DNA of 64,000 bases from Streptomyces sp. AC1-42W (GTDB lineage Bacteria > Actinomycetota > Actinomycetes > Streptomycetales > Streptomycetaceae), in assembly GCF_003248355.1 (NCBI RefSeq), contig NZ_QKWY01000002.1, forward strand, positions 2,356,001 through 2,420,000, given 5' to 3'. This document shows positions 35,653 to 43,294 of this stretch, in pieces (within the stretch, counting starts at the first letter, position 1; the number at the start of each line of letters is the position of its first letter). A program made the translations under genes and the position numbers. The notes below the pieces were generated by a model. The model was given only the letters and a program-made list of their open reading frames with translations. It was not told the DNA's origin and searched no databases.

Positions 35653-36888
35653 ATGCAGCTCCGGTACTCGTTCCGCGTGTACCCGGGCGCCGGTCAGCGC
35701 ATGGCGTTGGCACGGGCGTTCGGGTGTGCTCGGGTTGTCTTCAACGACGCGCTTCGCGTCCGCGAGACCGCCCGCGCCGCCGGGCTGCCGTTCGTTCCCT
35801 CCGGGGAGCTGTCCAAGCAGCTCACCGCCTCGAAGAAGACCTCCGAAAGGGCATGGCTCACCGAGGTCTCCTCGGTCGTGTTGCAGCAGTCCCTCCGGGA
35901 CCTCGACACCGCCTACAAGAACTTCTTCGACGGCCTCAAGGGTAGGCGCCCCCGCATGGGGGCACCCCGGTTCAGGTCCCGCAAGGACAACCGGCAGTCG
36001 ATCCGCTTCACCGCGAACGCCGGGTGGAAGATCACACCGGGCGGGAAGCTGCGCCTGCCGAAGATCGGCGACGTGGTCGTGAAGTGGTCACGCTCGCTGC
36101 CGTCGGTGCCGTCAACGGTGACCGTGGTCAAGGACGCCGGCGGCCGGTACTTCGCAAGCTTCATCGTGGAGACCGACCCGAACACCGACCTGGACCGGAT
36201 GCCCGCCACTGACAACGTGGTCGGCATCGACCTGGGGCTGTCGCACTTCGCGATCCTCTCCGACGGCACGAAGGTCGACAGCCCCCGCTTCCTGCGCCGA
36301 GCCGAGAAGCGGCTCAAGAAGGCGCAGCGGAACCTCAGCCGCAAGGCCAGGGGATCGAACAACCGGAGCAAGGCCCGCGTCAAGGTCGCCCGCGCCCACG
36401 GCCGGGTGGCTGATGCGCGGCGCGAGTTCCACCACCAGCTCTCCACCAGGCTGATCCGCGACAGCCAAGCGGTCGCAGTGGAAGACCTGGCGGTCAAGGG
36501 ACTCGTGCGCACGCGCCTGGCCAAGTCCGTCCACGACGCCGGATGGTCGGCGTTCACCACGATGCTGGAGTACAAGGCCGCCAAGTACGGCCGCACCCTC
36601 ATCCGCATCGGCCGTTTCGAGTCCACGTCCCAGGTGTGCTCGCAGTGCGGCGTCAAGGACGGCCCCAAGCCGCTGAACGTCCGTGAGTGGACGTGCGGGG
36701 CGTGCGGGGCTGTCCTCGACCGGGACATCAACGCGGCGGTCAACGTCGCCAAGGCCGCCGGACTGGCGGTATCAGCCTGTCGAGCGCGGGTAGGACCGGG
36801 AGCAATCCCGGCGCGGCGCGAAGAAGCAGGAACCCACCCGAAGGTGAGCCGAGCATCCGGCAGCCAGGCGGGAATCTCCGTCCTTTAG
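35653..36888 (+). CDS. tnpB: RNA-guided nuclease TnpB
   Basis: 411 residues from ATG 35653 (a GTG at 35644 could add three). RuvC motifs are complete: Asp in GIDLGLSHFAI, Glu in AVEDLAVKGL, Asp in LDRDINAAVNVA; the zinc ribbon is CSQCG...CGACG. TnpB uses an omega-RNA made from the element's right end to cut DNA at the empty site. The TAG stop (36886-36888) lies inside the duplicated target of the IS1182 insertion, so the protein is intact but its right-end RNA scaffold is split. Confidence 0.93.
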   Translation: MQLRYSFRVYPGAGQRMALARAFGCARVVFNDALRVRETARAAGLPFVPSGELSKQLTASKKTSERAWLTEVSSVVLQQSLRDLDTAYKNFFDGLKGRRPRMGAPRFRSRKDNRQSIRFTANAGWKITPGGKLRLPKIGDVVVKWSRSLPSVPSTVTVVKDAGGRYFASFIVETDPNTDLDRMPATDNVVGIDLGLSHFAILSDGTKVDSPRFLRRAEKRLKKAQRNLSRKARGSNNRSKARVKVARAHGRVADARREFHHQLSTRLIRDSQAVAVEDLAVKGLVRTRLAKSVHDAGWSAFTTMLEYKAAKYGRTLIRIGRFESTSQVCSQCGVKDGPKPLNVREWTCGACGAVLDRDINAAVNVAKAAGLAVSACRARVGPGAIPARREEAGTHPKVSRASGSQAGISVL

Positions 36889-36889
36889 G

Positions 36890-38666
36890 ACTCCGTTGGG
36901 GAATGCAGAAACCGGCGTCGTCGACTCGTTGTGGTTGGCATGATCGTTCTGTTCGTTGGAGCGAGGGGTGGGCTGGGTGTCGTTGGAGTCCCGGGATGAC
37001 CGTGGGGTGCCGGAGCTGACCGCTCGGGTGGTGCGGGCGGCGTTCCCGAAGGGCACGCTTGCGGTGCGGGTGCGCGAGGCTCTCGGCTCGCTGTTCGAGG
37101 ACGGGTCCTTCGCGGAGGCGTTCGCGAAGCGGGGGCGTCCGGCGGTCTCGCCCGGCGCGCTGGCGCTGGTCTCGGTCCTGCAGTACGCAGAAGGGCTCAC
37201 CGACCGGCAGGCCGCTGACCAGGTGCGGGCCCGTATGGACTGGAAGTTCCTCCTCGGCCTGGAACTGGACGACCCCGGGTTCGACTTCTCTGTCCTGAGC
37301 GACTTCCGCGTCCGACTGATCGAGCACGGCCTGGAGGAGAAAGCCCTGGACCTGGTCCTGGAGCGGATCTCCGCGCTTGGGCTGCTGCGGTCGGGGGGCC
37401 GTCAGCGCACCGACTCCACCCATGTGCTGGCGGCGGTGCGGACACTGAACCGGATGGAGTTCGTCGGCGAGACCCTGCGCGCCGCGCTGGAGGCGCTGGC
37501 CGTGGCTGCCCCGGACTGGCTGAGCGGGTTGGTCACCGCCGACTGGGTCAAGCGCTACGGCGCCCGGGTCGACTCCTACCGGTTCCCCAAGGGCGAGAAC
37601 GTCCGCGCGCAGTGGGCCGAGCAGGTCGGCCGGGACGGCTTCACCGTCCTTGAGGCCGTCCATGCCCCCGGGGCCCCCTCCTGGCTGCGGCAGATCCCGG
37701 CCGTCCAGGTCCTGCGCCGGGCCTGGGTCGAGCAGTACCACCGCGACAGCGAGGGGGTGCACTGGCGGGAGGGCAAGGACCTCCCGCCGGCCAGACGTCG
37801 GCTCTCCTCGCCCTACGACCCCGACGCCCGCTACGGCGTGAAGCGGGGATCGGGCTGGTGCGGCTACAAGACCCACCTGAGCGAGACCTGCGAACCCGAC
37901 GCCCCGCACCTGATCACCCATGTCTGCACCACGGACGCCACCGTCGCCGACACCGAGATCACCGAGGCCGTCCACCAGGGCCTGGGACAACGGGAGTTGC
38001 TTCCCGACGAACACGACGTGGACGCCGGCTATGTCACCGCCGCGCACATCGTCACCGCCCGGGACCAGTACGGGATCGAGCTGGTGGGGCCGGTCGGCCT
38101 GGACACCTGCCACGAGAACCATGACGGCGAGCACTTCACACAGAGCGCGTTCACCATCGACTGGAACGCCAAGACGGCCGTCTGCCCCCAGGGCAAGGTC
38201 AGTGCCAGCTGGTCCGATCAGCGCAAGAGCAGCGGCACACCCGTCTCGCGGGTGCACTTCACCGCTCAGGACTGCGCGGCCTGTCCGGTGCGGGACAAGT
38301 GCACCAGGGCGTCGAACGGCAAGTGGGGCCGAAGCCTCACCCTGCTGCCCCGCGAGCAGCAGCAGGTTCTCGACCAGCGCCGCCGGGAACAGCGAACCGA
38401 GGAGTGGAAGAAGCGGTACGACATCCGGGCCGGTGTCGAGGGCACGATCTCGCAAGCCGTCCGCCGCACCGGCATCCGCCACACCCGCTACACCGGGCAA
38501 CGCAAGACCCACCTCGGCAACGTCCTCGCAGCCACCGCCATCAACATCATCCGACTCGACGCCTGGCTGAACGGCACCCCCCTCGGCCCAACACGCACCT
38601 CCCACCTCGCCGCACTCACCCTGACAGCCTGACCACCAGCCCCGTTTCTGCATTCCCCAACGGAGT
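36890..38666 (+). mobile_element. IS1182-family insertion sequence nested in the IS200/IS605 right end
   Basis: 1777 bp bounded by perfect 23-bp inverted repeats (36890-36912 and 38644-38666; ends ACTCCGTTGGGGAATGCAG). It is flanked by the direct repeat CCTTTAGG (36882-36889 and 38667-38674), itself nearly palindromic. One complete transposase gene inside. The target is the loop of a hairpin, a known taste of this family. Confidence 0.92.
36968..38632 (+). CDS. IS1182-family transposase
   Basis: About 554 residues. N-terminal DUF772 region (RGRPAVSPGALALVSVLQYAEGLTDRQAADQVRARMDWKFLLG), DDE residues in RTDSTHV, HDVDAGYVTA and GVEGTISQAVRR, and a CxxCxxxxxC zinc cluster (DCAACPVRDKC). GTG at 36968 has GGAG six bases upstream; TTG 36956 and GTG 36977 are alternatives. 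Complete and probably active. Confidence 0.93.
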   Translation: MGWVSLESRDDRGVPELTARVVRAAFPKGTLAVRVREALGSLFEDGSFAEAFAKRGRPAVSPGALALVSVLQYAEGLTDRQAADQVRARMDWKFLLGLELDDPGFDFSVLSDFRVRLIEHGLEEKALDLVLERISALGLLRSGGRQRTDSTHVLAAVRTLNRMEFVGETLRAALEALAVAAPDWLSGLVTADWVKRYGARVDSYRFPKGENVRAQWAEQVGRDGFTVLEAVHAPGAPSWLRQIPAVQVLRRAWVEQYHRDSEGVHWREGKDLPPARRRLSSPYDPDARYGVKRGSGWCGYKTHLSETCEPDAPHLITHVCTTDATVADTEITEAVHQGLGQRELLPDEHDVDAGYVTAAHIVTARDQYGIELVGPVGLDTCHENHDGEHFTQSAFTIDWNAKTAVCPQGKVSASWSDQRKSSGTPVSRVHFTAQDCAACPVRDKCTRASNGKWGRSLTLLPREQQQVLDQRRREQRTEEWKKRYDIRAGVEGTISQAVRRTGIRHTRYTGQRKTHLGNVLAATAINIIRLDAWLNGTPLGPTRTSHLAALTLTA

Positions 38667-38689
38667 CCTTTAGGGCGGAGAGGATGTCA

Positions 38690-39386
38690 AGGCCTGTGGC
38701 ACTCCACCGACTCGGGGGCGACGTTCACCCGGCTGAGCGGGGTCGAGCAGGCGGACTCGGTCGGCTTCGGCAAGGCGGCCGCCGGGGCCTCGTACCAGAC
38801 GGTCTTCGTCACCGCGAAGATAGACGGGGTGCGCGGAGTCTTCCGGTCCACGGACGCCGGCACCAGCTGGACCCGTATCAACGACGACGCCCACCAGTGG
38901 GGCTGGATCGGCGCCGCGATCACCGGTGACCCGCGTGTCTTCGGCCGGGTGTACGTGTCCACCAACGGGCGCGGAATCATGTACGGGGAGCCCTCGGACG
39001 GCGACGGCGGCGGCACGGACCTGGGGACCGACCCCGGTACGGACCCCGGGACCGATCCGGGTGACGCCGCCTGCTCGGTGACGTACAAGGTCACCAACCA
39101 GTGGTCCGGCGGCTTCCAGGCCGATGTGACGCTCACCAACACCGGGACCGCCGAGCTGGACGGCTGGGAGCTGTCCTGGACCTTCCCGGACGGGCAGAAG
39201 GTGGGTCAGATCTGGAACGCGAAGGCCACGCAGGACGGGGCGGAGGTGACCGCGGCCAACGTCGACTGGAACGGCCGGGTCGCTCCCGGCGCGTCGGCGG
39301 GCTTCGGCTTCACCGGCACGCTGACCGGCGGCAACACGACACCGGACGCCTTCTCGCTGGGCGACGAGGTCTGCGCCACCGGCTGA
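38690..39386 (+). pseudogene. GH74 xyloglucanase C-terminal part with CBM2
   Basis: Resumes the GH74 frame with GLWHSTDSGATFTRLSG...GIFRSTDAG-type blades (DAGTSWTRINDDAHQWGWIGAAITGDPRVFGRVYVSTNGRGI), then an Asp-Pro-Gly-Thr linker (four GTDPGT units) and a CBM2 cellulose-binding domain with Cys near both ends (ACSVTYKVTNQWSGGFQADVTL...GDEVCATG). No start codon or ribosome site of its own. Secreted enzyme for plant xyloglucan when intact. Confidence 0.85.
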
Positions 39387-39480
39387 CCCGCGATCCGGGC
39401 GGCACGGCACGGGGGCGGACCGGACCGCCGGCCCGCCCCCTTACTGGCCCCGTACAGGTTCGTCGGCCATACTGCCCGCC

Positions 39481-40005
39481 GTGGAGCAGCGCATAGATCC
39501 GAAGACCCAGCCCGCGTACGCCGCAGGGACCGACCCGGCGTACATCCCCGGTCTCACGGCCCCCGGCCCCGCCGCGACGGTGGCCGAGGAGCCGGAGGAC
39601 ACCGGGGAGCCCGCACCCGCCGACGCCGACGCCGTCGCGGACGCGCCGGCCGACCAGGCGCAGCCCGCGGCGGCCGACGAGGACCATGAGCAGGAGGAGA
39701 GCGAAGAGAGCGACGAAGAGGCCGCGGACGGGCCCTCGTTCGAGGTGAGCGACCGGCGCGGCTCGATCGCGGCCGACCGCAAGGGCGTCCGGTTCACGCT
39801 GGACGACCAGCGGGCCGAGTTCGGCTGGGACGAGATCGGCGCGGTCGAGGTCAAGCCGGCCCGCTTCGGCCGCCGGTTCACCGTCACCGTCCATCTGTCC
39901 ACCCGGCGCTGGTTCAACGGCGAGGTGGAGGCGGCGTCCCGCGGCAGCCTCAAGGAGTGGGGCACGGAACTCGACGCCGTCCTGGACGCCTACTTCGAGG
40001 ACTGA
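39481..40005 (+). CDS. Protein of unknown function with acidic N-terminal half
   Basis: 174 residues. Residues 1-85 are disordered, Ala/Asp/Glu/Pro-rich (ESEESDEEAADG); residues about 90-174 form a beta-rich domain (SIAADRKGVRFTLDDQRAEFGWDEIGAVEVKP...FTVTVHLSTRRWF), PH- or bPH-like. GTG at 39481 has no ribosome-binding site; CATACT (39468-39473) lies seven bases upstream, so the mRNA may be leaderless. Confidence 0.78.
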   Translation: MEQRIDPKTQPAYAAGTDPAYIPGLTAPGPAATVAEEPEDTGEPAPADADAVADAPADQAQPAAADEDHEQEESEESDEEAADGPSFEVSDRRGSIAADRKGVRFTLDDQRAEFGWDEIGAVEVKPARFGRRFTVTVHLSTRRWFNGEVEAASRGSLKEWGTELDAVLDAYFED

Positions 40006-40063
40006 GCCGAGCCCGGCAGGTCCGGGGCATCGCGGCGCCCCGGCCCGCCGGGCCCGTGTCCGG

Positions 40064-40948
40064 TCAGGACTCCGCCAGGACCACCGAGCGGGTCAGATGG
40101 CGCGGGCTGTCCGGGTCCAGGCCGCGCGCCGCCGCGCGCGCGACGGCCAGCCGCTGGACGCGGACCAGGTCCGCCAGCGGGTCCAGGCCGCTCTCCACCC
40201 AGCGGGCGCCGGTCGCCAGCAGCTGCTCGCGCAGGCCCTCGGGGGCGGGGCCGAACATCCAGGTCGCGGTGGAGCCGTCCGCGATGCTGATGGGGCCGTG
40301 GCGGTACTCCATCGCGGCGTACGCCTCGGTCCAGGAGAGCGACGCCTCCTTCATCTTGAGCGCCGCCTCGTTGGCGAGACCGGCCGTCCAGCCGCTGCCC
40401 AGGAACGTGAACTGGTCGCGGTCCACCAGCCCCTCGGGCAGCGGCTCCGCCAGCGCCGTCTCCGCGTCGCGGACCACGGCGTCGGTGTGCAGCCCGAGGT
40501 GGGCGCGCAGCAGCGTCAGCAGCGTGGTGGCGAACCGGGTCTGCACGACGGACCGTTCGTCCGCGAAATCGAGGACCACGACCGCGTCGGCGGTCGTCAT
40601 CACCGGGGTGTCCGGGTCGGCGGTGATCGCCACCGTGGGCGTCGTGCCGCGCAGCCGGGCCAGGAGCTCCAGCACCTCCGTCGTGGTCCCGGAACGGGTG
40701 AGCGCGACGACCCGGTCGTAGCGGCGGCGGGCGGGGAACTCGGACGCGGCGAAGGCGTCGGTCTCGCCCTGCCCGGACTCCTCGCGCAGCGAGGCGTACG
40801 CCTGGGCCATGTAGTACGAGGTGCCGCAGCCGACCACGGCGACGCGCTCGCCGGCGGCGGGCAGCACGGCCGCGTGACTCCCCGCCAGCTCCGCTGCGCG
40901 GCGCCAGCACTCCGGCTGACTGGCGATCTCGATCTCGACGAATGACAC
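40064..40948 (-). CDS. SIS-domain sugar-phosphate isomerase/deaminase (AgaS/GlmS-like)
   Basis: 294 residues with two SIS domains: VAVVGCGTSYYMAQAYA and VVALTRSGTTTEVLELL in the first, FLGSGWTAGLANEAALKMKEASLSWTEAYAAMEYRHGP in the second. Acts on amino-sugar phosphates in the cytoplasm. GTG at 40948 with GGAG seven bases upstream. Divergent from a DeoR regulator, with a shared operator region between. Confidence 0.88.
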   Translation of the reverse strand: MSFVEIEIASQPECWRRAAELAGSHAAVLPAAGERVAVVGCGTSYYMAQAYASLREESGQGETDAFAASEFPARRRYDRVVALTRSGTTTEVLELLARLRGTTPTVAITADPDTPVMTTADAVVVLDFADERSVVQTRFATTLLTLLRAHLGLHTDAVVRDAETALAEPLPEGLVDRDQFTFLGSGWTAGLANEAALKMKEASLSWTEAYAAMEYRHGPISIADGSTATWMFGPAPEGLREQLLATGARWVESGLDPLADLVRVQRLAVARAAARGLDPDSPRHLTRSVVLAES

Positions 40949-40972
40949 TTCTACGCTCCGTACTGGTGAGGG

Positions 40973-41022
40973 AATGCTCGATTATGCACGTTACTCGCGC
41001 CGAACGAGCATTATCAAGCATT
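40973..41022. promoter_or_regulatory. Inverted 18-bp operators between the SIS gene and the DeoR gene
   Basis: AATGCTCGATTATGCACG at 40973-40990 and, inverted, CGAGCATTATCAAGCATT at 41005-41022; the second read on the other strand matches the first at 15 of 18 positions. Each copy is itself two ATGC half-sites in direct order, the layout of DeoR-family operators. A DeoR dimer pair here could control both genes. Confidence 0.7.
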
Positions 41023-41133
41023 CGGGTCGGCGGACGACCGCACCGGTGCGAGCGCTGTGCGACGCTTGCGGCTGTCCGGTGAGCGCGCCCGAGAGGAATC
41101 GGCGACCCCGCCCCGGGCGTGAGGAGAACTGCC

Positions 41134-41925
41134 ATGTCCAGGGACGCCCGGTGGAGCGCACTGCTGGAACTCGTGGGCCGGCACGGCCGGGTGGACGTCG
41201 AGGACGCGGCGAAGGCGCTGGACGTCTCGGCCGCCACCATCCGGCGGGACCTGGACCAGCTCGCCGAGCAGCAGCTCCTCACCCGTACACGGGGCGGCGC
41301 GGTCGCCCACGGCGTCAGCTACGAACTGGCGCTCCGGCACAAGGCGGGGCGCAACGCCCCCGAGAAGCAGGCGATCGGCCGTGCCGTCGCCGACCTGGTC
41401 GCGGCCGGTGAGGTCGTCGGCCTCACCGGCGGCACCACCGTCACCGAGGTGGCCCGCTCGCTCGCCGTCCGCCCCGACCTGGCGGACGACGGCCGGGCGG
41501 GGCAGCCGGCGCTCACCGTGGTGACCAACGCGCTCAACATCGCCAACGAGCTGGCGATCCGGCCGCAGTTCAAGCTGGTGGTCACCGGCGGGGTCGCCCG
41601 GCCCCAGTCGTACGAGCTGACCGGCCCGCTGGCCGCCGGGGTGCTGGGCGAGATCACGCTGGACGTGGCCGTGCTCGGCGTCAACGCGATCGACACCGGT
41701 CGCGGCGCGTACGTGCACCACGAGGGCGAGGCCGGCGTGAACCGGCTGCTCGCCCGGCAGGCGCAGCGCGTGGTGGTCGCCGCCGACTCCTCGAAGATCG
41801 GCAGGCGCGCCTTCGCCCGCGTCTGCGACCTCTCGCTGGTGGACTTCCTCGTCACGGACCGGGGTATCGACCCCGAGGCGTCCGCCCGTCTCGCGGAGGC
41901 CGGAGTCACGGTCGTCGCCGTCTGA
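41134..41925 (+). CDS. DeoR/GlpR-family transcriptional regulator
   Basis: 263 residues. N-terminal helix-turn-helix (ALLELVGRHGRVDVEDAAKALDVSAATIRRDLDQLAEQQLLTRTRGGA) and the sugar-phosphate sensor domain (GLTGGTTVTEVARSL, VLGVNAIDTGRGAYVHHEGEA, VAADSSKIGRRAFARV). ATG at 41134 with GAGGAG upstream. Likely represses the divergent SIS-domain gene and responds to its sugar phosphate. Confidence 0.92.
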   Translation: MSRDARWSALLELVGRHGRVDVEDAAKALDVSAATIRRDLDQLAEQQLLTRTRGGAVAHGVSYELALRHKAGRNAPEKQAIGRAVADLVAAGEVVGLTGGTTVTEVARSLAVRPDLADDGRAGQPALTVVTNALNIANELAIRPQFKLVVTGGVARPQSYELTGPLAAGVLGEITLDVAVLGVNAIDTGRGAYVHHEGEAGVNRLLARQAQRVVVAADSSKIGRRAFARVCDLSLVDFLVTDRGIDPEASARLAEAGVTVVAV

Positions 41926-42233
41926 GCCGCCCGGCCTCGCCGGGGTGTCCGAAACGTGAGTTCACAGGGTCTGTTTTCGGCCATGCTCAGTGGGTAATCG
42001 GCGCCTTCCGGTTTGACGGCGCCCCGTCGCGCATCGATGGCGGGCGCGGACCGCCATGCGCTGTTTCCACCGCTTCACCCCGGAAGATTCCGTACGGTGA
42101 CGGGTCGGCGTGCTCTCGTACGGTGACGGCCCGCTCGCCGGTGCGACGCACCAAGGTAACTTTTCAGCCAACGGCGTGCCTTTATGGCCGGGTTCGAACG
42201 CGCGACCGGAAAGTGGTCGGCATAATCGCGTCC
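41926..42233. other. Intergenic region with a direct repeat upstream of the MBL-fold gene
   Basis: 308 bases without a gene. CGTACGGTGACGG occurs at 42091-42103 and again at 42117-42129 (26-base period), a candidate binding site. CATAAT at 42221-42226 lies seven bases before the next ATG and is a good -10 box, so the downstream mRNA may be leaderless. Confidence 0.45.
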
Positions 42234-43232
42234 ATGTCGATCACGGGTGGGGATGTCGTTGACCTTGGCAGGGGCCTGTACGCCTGGCTCCCGCCGAAGC
42301 GTGGCTGGGGGCTGGCCAACTGCGGCCTGCTCGTCTCGCCCCGCGGCGCGCTGTGGATCGACACCCCGTACGACCCGGCGCTCGCCGGGCAGTTCCTCGC
42401 CGAGTCCGGCAAGCGGCTGCCCGAGGGCGTCTCCATCGACCGGGTCATCGTCACGCATGCCAACGGCGACCACTTCTGGGGCGCTGGTGTGCTCCCGGAC
42501 GCCGAGATCATCGTGACGCGCGAGGCCAGGGAGCACATCCACTACGAGCCCACGCCGCAGCAGCAGCACGCCCTGGTCAGCGGCGGCGACCCGGCCACCC
42601 CGCTCGGGTCCTACCTCGCACGGCACTTCGGCCCGTTCGACTGGTCGCAGACCGAACCGGTCCGGCCGACCACGTACTTCACCGGCGAGCTCGAACTGAC
42701 CCTGGGCGACTACCCCGTACAGATCACCTCGCTCGCCCCCGCGCACACCACCGGCGACCTGATGGTCCATCTGCCGGTCCAGTCCACCGTGTTCAGCGGC
42801 GACATCATCTTCTCCTCGTCCCCGGAGCAGCCCGGCGACCACCCGTGCCACTGGGAGGGCCCGCTGAGCAACGTCATCGCGGCCTGCGAACAGGTCCTGG
42901 CCACCGGCGCCGAGACCGTCGTCCCCGGCCACGGACCCGTGATCGACCGGGCCGGCGTCCGCGAGCACATCGCCTACCTCGAATACGTGCAGGAGCGCGC
43001 CCACACCTTCCACGCCGCGGGCGTGCCCGCCATCGACGCGGCCCGCCGGGTCATCGCCGAGGGCCGCCACCCCGCACTCGGCCTGCCCGAACGGCTCGTG
43101 GTGACCATCGGCAGCGAGTACCGGCAGCTCGACGGTTCGCAGCGGCCCAGCGTGGTCCAGGTGATCACCGACGTCGCGACGGTCGCACAGGAAGTGGAGC
43201 AGGCCAGTGAGACGGCAGGCAGAGCGGGCTGA
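42234..43232 (+). CDS. Metallo-beta-lactamase-fold hydrolase
   Basis: 332 residues. Metal motif is THANGDHFWG, where the family's HxHxDH has Asn in place of the second His, so one zinc site may be altered; further ligands are in APAHTTGDL, FSGDIIF and VVPGHGP. ATG at 42234. Codirectional with, and 62 bases ahead of, the second conservon, but not clearly part of it. Related to quinoprotein relay-type or glyoxalase II-like hydrolases; substrate unknown. Confidence 0.85.
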   Translation: MSITGGDVVDLGRGLYAWLPPKRGWGLANCGLLVSPRGALWIDTPYDPALAGQFLAESGKRLPEGVSIDRVIVTHANGDHFWGAGVLPDAEIIVTREAREHIHYEPTPQQQHALVSGGDPATPLGSYLARHFGPFDWSQTEPVRPTTYFTGELELTLGDYPVQITSLAPAHTTGDLMVHLPVQSTVFSGDIIFSSSPEQPGDHPCHWEGPLSNVIAACEQVLATGAETVVPGHGPVIDRAGVREHIAYLEYVQERAHTFHAAGVPAIDAARRVIAEGRHPALGLPERLVVTIGSEYRQLDGSQRPSVVQVITDVATVAQEVEQASETAGRAG

Positions 43233-43294
43233 CCGCGCGGTCCCGCGCCGCGCGCGCCGGCGGACCGCCCCGACGAGAGAGACGCGGTAACGGC

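Larger units (their letters stand above)
35104..38690. mobile_element. IS200/IS605-family element (tnpA divergent from tnpB), interrupted by an IS1182-family element
   Basis: The element spans from near 35104 to about 38690 and would be about 1.8 kb without the nested insertion. Left subterminal hairpin: CCGCCC-TTCA-GGGCGG near 35118-35133. Right subterminal hairpin: CTCCGTCC-TTTA-GGGCGGAG, now split by the IS1182 insertion, with its right half at 38667-38682. Ends are imprecise because family members lack inverted repeats. It lies inside the GH74 gene, and some GH74 sequence (about 55-65 codons by comparison with the family) is missing across it. Confidence 0.8.
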
